A stretch of 64,000 bases of DNA. Source: Bifidobacterium boum (lineage in GTDB: Bacteria; Actinomycetota; Actinomycetes; Actinomycetales; Bifidobacteriaceae). Below the pieces are notes generated by a model. The model was not told the origin of the DNA and did not search any database. It saw nothing but the letters and a program-made list of their open reading frames with translations. Below are positions 39,759-48,378 of the stretch, piece after piece (the first letter of the stretch is position 1; the number at the start of each line of letters is the position of its first letter). The position numbers and the translations under genes are program-made. The stretch lies in assembly GCF_000741535.1 (NCBI RefSeq), contig NZ_JGYQ01000007.1:558001-622000 (forward strand). The letters are read 5' to 3'.

Positions 39759-42211
39759 GTACTGACATGCATACCACCAACACCACCGATTTCACCGGCA
39801 CCACCACCGGCACTACAGGATTGAACGCCACGGCGACCGGCACGTGGGCGGATGATGCGACGCATTCGGCAATCTGGATAGTGCGCGACGCCGGCCGGCC
39901 GCCCCTGCCGCACCGCAACCGGCCTCAGACCACGCACATCGTCAGCCTGCTGGTCGCCGCCGTGTTGACGCTGGTCGGTGCCGGCAATCTCATCGACGTG
40001 TACGGATCGGCGGCCGCGTGGGCTACAGCGGCGATCCCGGCGACCCTGATCGGTTCACTGGTCGCGCTCGCCGGGCTTGTCCCCGCACTGCGCTTGTGGT
40101 GGCAGATTGTGTTCATGGCGCTCGCCCAGCTGGTTGTCGGACCGGTGCTTGTCCTGAACGACACCACGATCGCACATGTCATTCCTACCGCACGCACCCT
40201 CAACCAGGGGTGGGTGCATACGCTCGGCTCGTTCAAATATCTGCTGGCGGTCGCTCCGCCGACCGGTACGGGTGACGGGTCGCTGCTGGCGGTGTGGACG
40301 ATCTGTCTGTGGGCGGCATTGCTGACCGGTATCTGCGCCATGGCCGGGGACGGGCGGCTGACTATGCTCGCCATCATCCCCGTGGCCGCGAATCTTGCGT
40401 TATGCGCGTTGCTTGGCTCCTCAAACGGTTTCCAGCGTATCGCCGCGGGCGCCGTGACCGCGATCATCCTGGTGGTGTGGATCAGTGCCCGTTGGAATCT
40501 GCTGGAATTGGGCCGCTGGCTGAGCACGACGGTCATTGTGTTGTTGGCGGCTTCGCTGGCGGTTGGCGGCTGTCTGGCCGTCGGACAGCATCGCACCATC
40601 TTACGTGACCATTACGAGCCGCCGCTGAGCCCGTACGAGTATGCGAGCCCGTTGAGCGGTATGCGCTCGTATATCAAGAACCATAAGGATGACATACTGT
40701 TGACGGTCACCGACCTGCCGGCCGGGTCGACGGTCCGGCTTGCCGTGATGGATCGGTTCGACGGCAATGTGTGGAATCTGTCCGATACCGCGATGGCGTC
40801 AGATTCCTCCAGTTATCGCCGTGTCGGCACCAGTATCCGCAATAATGCCAAAGGCAAGCGGTTCACCGCCACGTTCACCATTGATAAAGGGTTGAGCGAC
40901 TACTGGCTGCCCTTGGCTGGCGCGGCGTCCAGCGTAACGTTCGCCACAGCGTCGGATGCCGATTCGTTCTACTACAACACCGACACCATGTCCTCCATCT
41001 ACCCCGCCCGCACCCGTGACGGCATGTCGTATACGGAAACCGGCGTGATTCCAGCGATTCCTACCGATAAGGAGATCGCCAAAGCCTCCGCCGCCCGCAT
41101 CAGCCAGCCCAAAGCAGAAGACGTGCCTGACAGCGTGGACAAGCTTGCCACCGCCATCGCCGGCGGGCAAGCCACCGGCGGTGAAGCGGCGCAAGCCCTC
41201 GCAGACAAGCTCAAGGAAACCGGCTGGTTCTCACACGGATTAAGCGGCGATTACCCGTCGAACGCCGGCCACGGCAACTATCGTATCGATCAGCTGCTCG
41301 CCGGTTCCGCAATGGTCGGCGACAGTGAACAGTATGCTTCCGCGATGGCGCTCATGGCCCGCAGCCTCGGGCTGCCAAGTCGTGTCGTTTTGGGGTTCGT
41401 GCCGAAAAACGATGAGGGTGATATCAGCGAGAACCGTACTGAAAAGCACGGTGGCACAACCGTCACGAAATTCACCGGCAACGATGTGACCGCATGGGTG
41501 GAAATCAAATTGGACGGCTACGGGTGGGTGGCGTTCTATCCGACACCCAAAGAGACGAAAGTACCCGACGAAAACCAGAATCTGACACCCCCGAATCCGA
41601 AAACCCTAGTGCGTCAACCTCCCGTCCCCCTTACCGACCCGCTGCGCGATGACAACCAAGCCACCAGCAAATCATCCATCGGCGGCAGCATGGCCGATGA
41701 CACCCCGAACAACGAATCCTGGCAGCGGGCGATGCGAATCATCCGAGCGATCGCCATCTACGGCAGTCCGCTGTGGATCCTGCTTATCACCATAGGGCTG
41801 CTGTTGGCCGTCAAAGCGATCGCCTTGACACGTGCACGCAAGCATGGCAGCGTGTCGCAACGGGTCGCCGCCGGCTGGCAGGCCGTCACTGCGCTTGCCC
41901 GGCAAAGCGGCTTGGATATTCGAGGCACCAGAAGCGAGCAGGCGCATGCCATCGCCGAACAGATGGGACTTCAATCCGATACGCTTGAAACCTTGGGGCG
42001 GGAAGCCGATTACGTTACCTTCTCCGGGCAGACCGTTGAACCGGGACAGGTGGAACGCTACTGGCGTGACGTAATGCACGAGCGCGCCGTCATGCTCAAA
42101 TCCATGCCGGTATTGCGCCGATGGCGCGCCAGGCTCTCGCTCGCGGACGTCGTACACGCCCCGGGCGGCCGGAACACTCGAAGCAGCCGAAGGAAAGGAC
42201 GGGACTCATGA
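39755..42211 (+). CDS. tgm: TgpA-like membrane protein with degenerate transglutaminase-like domain
   Basis: 818 residues. A Thr-rich N-terminus (about 70 residues) is followed by about six membrane helices to residue 285, an outer region containing a transglutaminase-like fold, a final membrane helix (about 670-692) and a cytoplasmic C-terminal domain, the topology of the TgpA/DUF3488-DUF4129 family. In active relatives the core reads G-x-C-E-x-Y/F-A-S-A and later H-A-W-V-E-V; here these are GDSEQYASAMALMARSLGLPSR (about 522) and DVTAWVEI (about 577). The catalytic Cys is thus Ser and the His is Thr, so transpeptidase or protease activity is unlikely. The start codon overlaps the DUF58 stop and the stop overlaps the phosphatase start (both ATGA), indicating tight coupling. 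It is probably structural or ligand-binding in the surface complex. Confidence 0.88.
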   Translation: MSTDMHTTNTTDFTGTTTGTTGLNATATGTWADDATHSAIWIVRDAGRPPLPHRNRPQTTHIVSLLVAAVLTLVGAGNLIDVYGSAAAWATAAIPATLIGSLVALAGLVPALRLWWQIVFMALAQLVVGPVLVLNDTTIAHVIPTARTLNQGWVHTLGSFKYLLAVAPPTGTGDGSLLAVWTICLWAALLTGICAMAGDGRLTMLAIIPVAANLALCALLGSSNGFQRIAAGAVTAIILVVWISARWNLLELGRWLSTTVIVLLAASLAVGGCLAVGQHRTILRDHYEPPLSPYEYASPLSGMRSYIKNHKDDILLTVTDLPAGSTVRLAVMDRFDGNVWNLSDTAMASDSSSYRRVGTSIRNNAKGKRFTATFTIDKGLSDYWLPLAGAASSVTFATASDADSFYYNTDTMSSIYPARTRDGMSYTETGVIPAIPTDKEIAKASAARISQPKAEDVPDSVDKLATAIAGGQATGGEAAQALADKLKETGWFSHGLSGDYPSNAGHGNYRIDQLLAGSAMVGDSEQYASAMALMARSLGLPSRVVLGFVPKNDEGDISENRTEKHGGTTVTKFTGNDVTAWVEIKLDGYGWVAFYPTPKETKVPDENQNLTPPNPKTLVRQPPVPLTDPLRDDNQATSKSSIGGSMADDTPNNESWQRAMRIIRAIAIYGSPLWILLITIGLLLAVKAIALTRARKHGSVSQRVAAGWQAVTALARQSGLDIRGTRSEQAHAIAEQMGLQSDTLETLGREADYVTFSGQTVEPGQVERYWRDVMHERAVMLKSMPVLRRWRARLSLADVVHAPGGRNTRSSRRKGRDS

Positions 42212-43080
42212 GCCTGCTCAGCATCAATGTCGGGCTGAACACGAATATCGGTCTGCGCCGGAAAACCAATCAGGACAACCTGTACGCCGGCAACGGCGTG
42301 TATGTCGTGTGTGATGGCATGGGCGGCGGCAAAGGTGGCAAACGCGCGAGCGCGGACGCCGTCTGGCGGCTTGCGCAACTGGCGGAACGCCCCCGGCGTA
42401 ATCTCGACGATATCGCCGCCGTGCTGAACCAAGCCCAGGATGATGCACTCACCTTGGGTGAGGAGCTTGGCGGGGTCGCCGGCACGACGGTCACCGGCGT
42501 GATTTTGCCAACGCGTGTCAGGCAGGATGGCTCGAGCCCTGACGAACGTTGCTATATCGTCAATATCGGCGATTCACGCACCTACCATATGGATGCGGGC
42601 GCTGACGGCGTGTGGCAGGCGGATTCGCTGGTATGCATCACCCGGGACCATTCGGAACGCCAGGAGGCCATCGACACGGGAAGAATGCTGCCTGAGGAGG
42701 CGAGCCGACGCATCCCGCGCAATGTCATCACGCAATGTATCGGCGCCCCTGACGGCATCCGCCCCGACTGGTATGCCGCACCCGCGAACGGCCGGTTCAT
42801 CATCTGTTCCGACGGGTTGCACGCACAAATCAGCTCCGACAAGTTTGCCGATATCGTCGCGTCATGCGCGAACCCGCAATCGGCGGCGGACAGGCTTGTC
42901 GAAGCCGCGCTGCAGGCGGGCGGCAGTGACAATATTTCCGTCCTGGTGGTGGATATGCGTGCTGAATGCCCGTCAAACGCAGGCTGGCATGCCGGCAAAC
43001 TCGGCGACAACGAGGACATCTACGACGCGTTGGAAGGCACCCTGCACACGCTCAGGGCGGTGTCATCATGGCGATGGTGA
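42208..43080 (+). CDS. prpC: PP2C-family Ser/Thr protein phosphatase
   Basis: 290 residues from the ATG at 42208 that overlaps the upstream stop; GAAAGGAC lies about nine nt before it. The frame is open upstream but only as shadow of tgm. PPM/PP2C motifs are all present: RRKTNQDN, VVCDGMGGGKGGKRAS (metal-binding Asp), AGTTVTGVI, YIVNIGDSRTYHM, ITRDHSERQEAI, NVITQCIG, FIICSDGLHAQIS and GSDNISVLVVD (metal-binding Asp). It lacks any membrane helix, so it is cytoplasmic. It is the natural antagonist of the kinase encoded at the start of the cluster, acting on the same phosphothreonine substrates (inference from context). Confidence 0.95.
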   Translation: MSLLSINVGLNTNIGLRRKTNQDNLYAGNGVYVVCDGMGGGKGGKRASADAVWRLAQLAERPRRNLDDIAAVLNQAQDDALTLGEELGGVAGTTVTGVILPTRVRQDGSSPDERCYIVNIGDSRTYHMDAGADGVWQADSLVCITRDHSERQEAIDTGRMLPEEASRRIPRNVITQCIGAPDGIRPDWYAAPANGRFIICSDGLHAQISSDKFADIVASCANPQSAADRLVEAALQAGGSDNISVLVVDMRAECPSNAGWHAGKLGDNEDIYDALEGTLHTLRAVSSWRW

Positions 43081-43139
43081 TCGGCGCAGACGTGTCGTCA
43101 GTACAATAGTGGCCAATACAACAATAAGGAGAACACACC

Positions 43140-43832
43140 ATGGTTGACTTCGATGCCGCGGTCGCGGCGGTGCAGGATCCGAACGCCGATCCGGCATTCC
43201 TCGCGCGAATCGCGTACGAGAATCCTGAGTTCGGAGCGAATGTCGTTGCGAATCCGAGAGCATACCCGGGGTTGAAGCAATGGATCGCCCAGTTCGGCGA
43301 CGAACGTGCCCGCCAGCAGCTTATCGCCATGGGCTGGCCGGTTCCGCCGTCCGGCGTCCAGCAGCGGATGGCAGCCGAACCGGTCGCACAGCAACCGGTG
43401 ATGCAACAGCCTGCCGTCGAACCGTCTGCAACGCAACAGCCCGCGATGTCAGGCTCTACCAGCGAATATCAGGCTGCCGAAGCGTACAATGCCGATCCCG
43501 CATTCAACGCCGCGAATACGCCCGCCACTGCCCCAGCGCAGGAAACCGGGTATGCCGCCCAATCCCAGTCGGCGGATGATACGGAAGGCCAGCCGGTCGC
43601 CGCAGCACAGGAAACCTCTGCCACCGCCGACACCGCCGCACCTGCGAACGGCTACACCGCGGAACTCGCGATGCAAACCACCGATCAGATGCTCATGGCG
43701 CATATCGCCGGTGAAGCGCCCGAACTGCGTCCTGCGCTCGCCCGCAATCCGAATATTTATCCGGAATTGCTCCAGTGGCTTGGCCAGTTGAATGATTCGG
43801 CGATCAACGCCGCCATCCGTTCACGCCAATAA
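43140..43832 (+). CDS. Helical-repeat protein (variant leucine-rich repeat type) with Gln/Ala-rich linker
   Basis: 230 residues, with AAGGAGAACACACC before the ATG. Two copies of a roughly 60-residue helical motif flank a low-complexity Gln/Pro/Ala/Thr linker. The N-terminal copy contains DPNADPAFLARIAYENPEFG, VVANPRAYPGLKQWI and GDERARQQLIAMGW; the C-terminal copy contains MLMAHIAGEAPEL, ALARNPNIYPELLQWLGQLND and INAAIRSRQ. The pattern (NP-x-x-YP-x-L-x-x-W, then a closing basic helix) matches proteins annotated in actinobacteria as variant leucine-rich repeat proteins. It lies 59 nt downstream of the phosphatase gene and probably belongs to the cluster as a cytoplasmic adaptor; function unknown. 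Confidence 0.8.
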   Translation: MVDFDAAVAAVQDPNADPAFLARIAYENPEFGANVVANPRAYPGLKQWIAQFGDERARQQLIAMGWPVPPSGVQQRMAAEPVAQQPVMQQPAVEPSATQQPAMSGSTSEYQAAEAYNADPAFNAANTPATAPAQETGYAAQSQSADDTEGQPVAAAQETSATADTAAPANGYTAELAMQTTDQMLMAHIAGEAPELRPALARNPNIYPELLQWLGQLNDSAINAAIRSRQ

Positions 43833-43935
43833 TCTGACGTACGGTTTCACAGTCCCGTCCCGAACCGGTTCTGGGCACAGTATCAGCGCCACCGGCCCGG
43901 GGCGGAAGCAATGTGTTGGAGGGTCGTGCCGACGG

Positions 43936-44529
43936 TCAGCGTTGTTCGAAGGTGAAGAACTGGTCGCCGATGCGGATGGTGCACGGGGCTTGGAGTCTCA
44001 TGCGCTCATGCTCCACTTTCGTTTCGGTATTATCGCGGATGATGTACGTGCCGTTGAGTGAATCGTAGTCCTCGATCCACAGCAGGCCGTCCTTGTCGAA
44101 ACTGATGGCCGCATGGTTGCGGGAAATCGTGCGCGTGGGGTCGTCCAGTTTGACCGCTTTGACACCTTGCGGCAGGTCTTGCGAGGGTTTGCGCCCCAAC
44201 AGTACGCCCGTATCCACGATGATGCGCTGTCCGGTCTGCTCGTTGTACAGCTCATACTCCTGTTTCGGCGCCGAAGCGGTGAAGGCCGTGGACAGTACGG
44301 TGCCTTCCCAATCGATATCGTCATCGTCTTGGCTTGCCGTTGTGGGTTGTGCTGTGGTTTGCGCGATTTCCGCCGTAGTCGGCGGGTTCGCGGCGGTTGT
44401 GGTACCCGCACTCGCGACGGGCTGGGCATTCGCGGCTGGCTGGGTTTCGGCGGTCTGCTGCGGCATCACCGTGGCATCTTCGTCATACCAGCCCAGTTCC
44501 GGTGGGGGTGGATATGGTAGCGCACTCAT
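43936..44529 (-). CDS. FHA domain protein
   Basis: 197 residues. The first 75 are disordered, Thr/Ala/Pro/Gln-rich and begin with MSALPYPPPPELGWYDED. An acidic motif DDDDIDWEGTVLSTAF follows. The FHA domain occupies about 108-190: GVLLGRKPSQ, KLDDPTRTISRNHAAISFD and LWIEDYDSLNGTYIIRDN, containing the conserved Gly-Arg, Ser-x-x-His and Asn-Gly-Thr phosphothreonine-recognition residues. The Thr in EGTV downstream of an acidic run resembles kinase-target threonines in other actinobacterial FHA proteins. It is encoded convergently to the kinase-phosphatase cluster and very likely reads the phosphothreonine signals it generates. A perfect TATAAT lies 7 nt before its ATG. Confidence 0.93.
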   Translation of the reverse strand: MSALPYPPPPELGWYDEDATVMPQQTAETQPAANAQPVASAGTTTAANPPTTAEIAQTTAQPTTASQDDDDIDWEGTVLSTAFTASAPKQEYELYNEQTGQRIIVDTGVLLGRKPSQDLPQGVKAVKLDDPTRTISRNHAAISFDKDGLLWIEDYDSLNGTYIIRDNTETKVEHERMRLQAPCTIRIGDQFFTFEQR

Positions 44530-44536
44530 GGTTCCG

Positions 44537-44542
44537 ATTATA
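44537..44542 (-). promoter_or_regulatory. -10 element of the FHA gene, leaderless
   Basis: Consensus TATAAT on the minus strand, 7 nt before the ATG at 44529, with no Shine-Dalgarno sequence. This is the clearest leaderless promoter in the window. Confidence 0.6.
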
Positions 44543-44648
44543 GGCGGATGCTTTCCGCAAGGGCGGACGGGTGCGGCTCTCCGCCCACAGTATGGTCGCC
44601 AAGGTTGATGCGATCATACTGCTGGCGAGCCTCATCGAGTATGCCGCG

Positions 44649-45776
44649 TCAGCAGAAGGCGCCGCGACGATACTGGTCCGCGTACGGCGCCTGATTGGCG
44701 GGTACGCCGAGCTTGTATGCGGCGCGCAACGGCCAGTACGGGTCGCGCAGTGCGGCGCGGCCGATTTCCACGACTTCCGCCTTGCCTTTGCGCACAATCT
44801 TCTCCGCCTGCTTCGGCTTGGTGATCAAACCGACCGCGCTCACCGGAATCTGCGCTTCCTTGCGGATCGCCGAAGCGAATGGCACCTGCCAGCCCGGCTT
44901 GACCGGCACGTTCACATGCGGGATGATGCTGCCGGTCGACACGTCGATCAGATCCACACCATGCTCCTTGAGTACACGGGACAGTTCCACGGTCTGGACC
45001 AGATCCCAACCGCCGGCGGCCCAATCGGTCGCAGAAACACGCACCACAAGCGGCATGTAGTCGGGAATCACCTGGCGGACGGCGTCCACGGTTTCGACGA
45101 CGATGCGCATCCGATTGTCCAGGGAACCACCGTATTCGTCCTCTCGCGTATTGGTCAGCGGGTCAAGGAATTCGGACAGCAGATACCCGTGGGCCGCATG
45201 GATTTCGACCATGTCGAATCCTGCGGCGACCGCACGCGCTGCAGCGTCACGGAATTGCGCGACCACCCCGTGGATCTCATCAACGCTCAGTTCGCGCGGC
45301 GTATCGAGTTTCGCGTACGGGATCGGACTTGGCGCGACCGTCTGCCAGCCGCCCTTGTCTTGCGGCACGTTCTCATGGATGTATCCCAGTGAGAAACTCC
45401 CCGTGTTGCCCTTCCTGCCGGCATGGTTGAGTTGCACGCCGATGCGGGCGCCGGTCGCTTTCACCCCGTCAACGATCCAACGCCACGCCTGGATCTGGTC
45501 GTCGTTCCACAAGCCGACGTCACACGGGGAGATACGACCTTCGGGGCTAATCGCCGTGGATTCGACAATCACCATGCCAAATCCGCCGATGGCGCGGGAC
45601 ACGTAATGCTGGTAATGGAATGGGGTCGGCTTGCCGTCTTGCGCGTACACCGAATACGTGTCCATGGGCGGCAGCCAAATGCGGTTGCGCATCGTCAGGC
45701 CGCGCAGCGTGAAGGGCTCGAACAGTTTGCAGTCTGCACGCTCTTCAGGTTCTGTACCTGTATTGTCGTTCGCCAT
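44649..45776 (-). CDS. Old Yellow Enzyme family NADH:flavin oxidoreductase
   Basis: 375 residues from the ATG at 45776 (MANDNTG), with GGAAAGGAACACGAC upstream; the frame is open to 45887 but without a ribosome binding site there. An FMN-dependent TIM barrel of the YqjM-like OYE group: NRIWLPPMDTYSVYA, GVQLNHAGRKG, FDMVEIHAAHGYLLSEFLDPLTNTREDEYGGSLDNR, PLVVRVSATDW and EIGRAALRDPYWPLRAA. Such enzymes reduce activated C=C bonds of enones, often in detoxification; the physiological substrate is not predictable. It stands alone between the FHA gene and the penicillin-binding-protein gene. Confidence 0.92.
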   Translation of the reverse strand: MANDNTGTEPEERADCKLFEPFTLRGLTMRNRIWLPPMDTYSVYAQDGKPTPFHYQHYVSRAIGGFGMVIVESTAISPEGRISPCDVGLWNDDQIQAWRWIVDGVKATGARIGVQLNHAGRKGNTGSFSLGYIHENVPQDKGGWQTVAPSPIPYAKLDTPRELSVDEIHGVVAQFRDAAARAVAAGFDMVEIHAAHGYLLSEFLDPLTNTREDEYGGSLDNRMRIVVETVDAVRQVIPDYMPLVVRVSATDWAAGGWDLVQTVELSRVLKEHGVDLIDVSTGSIIPHVNVPVKPGWQVPFASAIRKEAQIPVSAVGLITKPKQAEKIVRKGKAEVVEIGRAALRDPYWPLRAAYKLGVPANQAPYADQYRRGAFC

Positions 45777-45955
45777 GTCGTGTTCCTTTCCGTGGGGAGA
45801 CGGGCGTATGCCGGCGCATGCGTTGCACGCGGCCGCCTTCAGGCATGTCATATGCTTCTCTTTGCATTGTAAGGTGTCCTGCGGCATCCTAGTGTCCGTT
45901 TCGGTGAACAGCGGACGAACATGCGCCGACAGGTCACCCGGTCCGCCCGTCCGTC

Positions 45956-46004
45956 ATACGGCGGGAGGCGGCACGCGTCGCCGCAATGCCGCCTCCCGCC
46001 GTAT
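45956..46004 (-). terminator. Terminator hairpin after the penicillin-binding-protein gene
   Basis: An 18-bp perfect inverted repeat (45956-45973 and 45987-46004) with a 13-nt loop, 32 nt after the stop codon of the class A PBP gene. No T tract follows on the minus strand, as with the rpoC hairpin. Confidence 0.7.
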
Positions 46005-46035
46005 ATAAAGCCGTCACGCCGATGCTTCAGCCGCC

Positions 46036-48162
46036 TTACTTGGCGTATTGGCCTGCCAAGGTTCCGTAACTGTCATCGTTGGGCGCGTTGATCGCCGCCA
46101 GGTACGTGTTCATGAATTCTTTCCACGCCGGGCTTGCGATATACATGCCGTACCATGTGCTGTGGGTGACGCCGTTGATGGTTTTGCCGGAGAAGTCGCC
46201 TTGTGTTTCCGCGTTGCCTACCGCCACGAACGCCGCGACCGTGTTGGGCACGAAGCCTGCGGTCAGCATGTAGGTCTGCTCGTTGGTACCGGTTTTGGCG
46301 AAGGTCTTGCGGTTGTTGTCCAATTGGGCGGCTTTCGCCTCGCCTTTGAGCACACCCTGATTGAGCGCATAGGCGGTGGTCTGGGCAATCTCGGGGGCTA
46401 TGGCCTGGTGGCAGTTGGCGCTCGGCACTTTGAGCTTCTTGCCGTTCTGCTTGATGACCTTTTTGATGGCGATCGGCGTGCATTCCACGCCGTTGGCCCC
46501 GAGTGTCGCGTACACGTTCGCCATGGTCAGCGGGGACGCTTGGACCGAACCGATGATCATTGGCGGGTTGAAGGAGTTGGCCGAATAGACGTCTTCCTGG
46601 CCGAGGATCGCGTTATGGTAGCCAAGGGTTTTGGCGGCGTCGGCGATGGAGCACAGGCCGATCACTTGGGCCATGGACGCCTGCGTGGTGTTATGCGATT
46701 TGATAAGGCCTTGCAACGGGGTTTCCGGGCTGGTGGTGCCGCCTTCGGAGTTGTGCAGCGACCATGTGCCTTTCCCTGCGAATTTCGCGCAGTTGAACGA
46801 ACTGTTCGCGTACCGTGTGTAGGTGCGTAGGGATTCGGTGATGGAATGGCCTTGCATCATCCAGGCGACCATGTTGATCGGTTTCCATGTTGAACCGACG
46901 TTGAAGCCGATGCCGCCGCCGTCTTTCTGGTCGACCGCATAGTTGATCGACGTGCGGGTGGGGTCGGTTTTCGCCGCGTCCGTCGCGTCATACGTTCTGT
47001 TCAGGCCGAAGCCGAGCACTTCGCCGGTACCGGGTTTGATGGCGGCGATGGTCACTTCGAATCCGGTGGGGTCGTTCGGCGGAATGGTGTCCCGCGCCGC
47101 TTTCATGGCTGCGTTGTTCGCGTTGACATCCATGGTGGTGTAGATTTCCAGACCGCCCTCGTTCAGCAGTTTCTGGCGTGCTTGCGCAGTTTTGCCAAAC
47201 TCTTTGGAGTTGAGGATCTGGTTGGTCACGTAGCTGCAGAAGAACGCGGCATCGCCGGCGACCTGGCAGCCTTGTTGCACCGACTGGATGTTGAGCGTGT
47301 CCTTGAGTGGTGTCGCTTTGGCTTCATCATGCTGCGCTTGGCTGATGAATTTTTCCTGCAGCATGAGGTCGAGCACGATGTTGCGTTGTTCCTCGGCGGT
47401 TTTCTGGTTCGCTTCGATGGAGGGATCGTACTTTTCCGGGTTTTTGGTGATGGCCGCGATGGTGGCCGCCTGGACTACGGTGAGGTCGGCGGCGTTAGTG
47501 TTGAAGTAGCGTTTCGCCGCGGCTTCCACGCCGTATAGGCTGCCCGAGCCGAATTGGGCGATGTTCAAATAGCCTTGCAGGATCTCGTATTTCGAGTATT
47601 TCTTTTCCATTTGCACGGCGATGAGCATTTCGCGTAGCTTACGCGCCACGGTGTCTTCGGACGCATGGTATTCGGCGATGGGATCGTCATCTTCGCGGGC
47701 TTTGACCATGAGCACGTTCTTGACGTACTGCTGGGTCAGGGACGAACCGCCTTGGGTGTCGCCTTTGGCGACGTAGGTTTTCACGAATGCGCGCATCACG
47801 CCTTGCACATCGACGCCGGCATGTTCGAAGAAGCGGCGGTCTTCACGCGCGACCACCGCGCGCTGCATGTAGACGGAAATGTTCTTGATCGGCACGACTT
47901 CGCGGTTTTGCGCGTAGAACGAGGCGATGACCGTTTTGCCGTCGGACGCGTACAGCGTGGATTTCTGCGGCAGGCTGGTCACGTCGAAATCAATACCCTC
48001 GACGGTCAGGGACGGTGAGAGCGCCTTGGCCATGTTGTTCGCCCCGAACACGGCGGGCATCACCATCAGGCTCACCACGACGCCGCCACAGATGCAGAGG
48101 GTCAGATAGGCGAGCAGCAAGGCGAGCGCACGTCGCGCGGTCAGGGAGTTCTTTTTGGGCAT
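46036..48162 (-). CDS. Class A penicillin-binding protein (transglycosylase/transpeptidase)
   Basis: 708 residues from the ATG at 48162 (MPKKNSLTARR). An in-frame ATG at 48171 exists, but it falls inside a -10-like TAGAAT placed 7 nt before 48162, so I prefer the latter. A membrane helix (about 14-36) leads to a GT51 glycosyltransferase domain (REDRRFFEHAGVD, GGSSLTQQYVKN, KLREMLIAVQMEKKYSKYEILQGYLNIAQFGSG). The transpeptidase domain has the active-site GSTWKP (S-x-x-K), SHN and KTGT boxes. It polymerises and cross-links peptidoglycan outside the membrane. It is monocistronic by appearance, with a strong hairpin behind it. No PASTA domain is seen. Confidence 0.94.
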   Translation of the reverse strand: MPKKNSLTARRALALLLAYLTLCICGGVVVSLMVMPAVFGANNMAKALSPSLTVEGIDFDVTSLPQKSTLYASDGKTVIASFYAQNREVVPIKNISVYMQRAVVAREDRRFFEHAGVDVQGVMRAFVKTYVAKGDTQGGSSLTQQYVKNVLMVKAREDDDPIAEYHASEDTVARKLREMLIAVQMEKKYSKYEILQGYLNIAQFGSGSLYGVEAAAKRYFNTNAADLTVVQAATIAAITKNPEKYDPSIEANQKTAEEQRNIVLDLMLQEKFISQAQHDEAKATPLKDTLNIQSVQQGCQVAGDAAFFCSYVTNQILNSKEFGKTAQARQKLLNEGGLEIYTTMDVNANNAAMKAARDTIPPNDPTGFEVTIAAIKPGTGEVLGFGLNRTYDATDAAKTDPTRTSINYAVDQKDGGGIGFNVGSTWKPINMVAWMMQGHSITESLRTYTRYANSSFNCAKFAGKGTWSLHNSEGGTTSPETPLQGLIKSHNTTQASMAQVIGLCSIADAAKTLGYHNAILGQEDVYSANSFNPPMIIGSVQASPLTMANVYATLGANGVECTPIAIKKVIKQNGKKLKVPSANCHQAIAPEIAQTTAYALNQGVLKGEAKAAQLDNNRKTFAKTGTNEQTYMLTAGFVPNTVAAFVAVGNAETQGDFSGKTINGVTHSTWYGMYIASPAWKEFMNTYLAAINAPNDDSYGTLAGQYAK

Positions 48163-48169
48163 GTGCCCC

Positions 48170-48175
48170 ATTCTA
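48170..48175 (-). promoter_or_regulatory. Candidate -10 element of the PBP gene, leaderless
   Basis: TAGAAT on the minus strand, 7 nt before the ATG at 48162, without a Shine-Dalgarno sequence. Confidence 0.4.
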
Positions 48176-48378
48176 TGGTGTCGCCTGTACCTTTGCCGAG
48201 GGGTCGAAGGCACACCGCCACGGTATTCGCACAATCACCCATGTACGGGGAAAACCCTGAAAACAAGCCAAAAACGAGCCTGCTGTTGTGCGAAAGCGGT
48301 TTGAAGCCGGCGGCCACGCGTGGATGATGCCGCGGCTTGGGGAAGCTCGGGGCGTTGCGCGGGCGGCTCGTCCGGACG

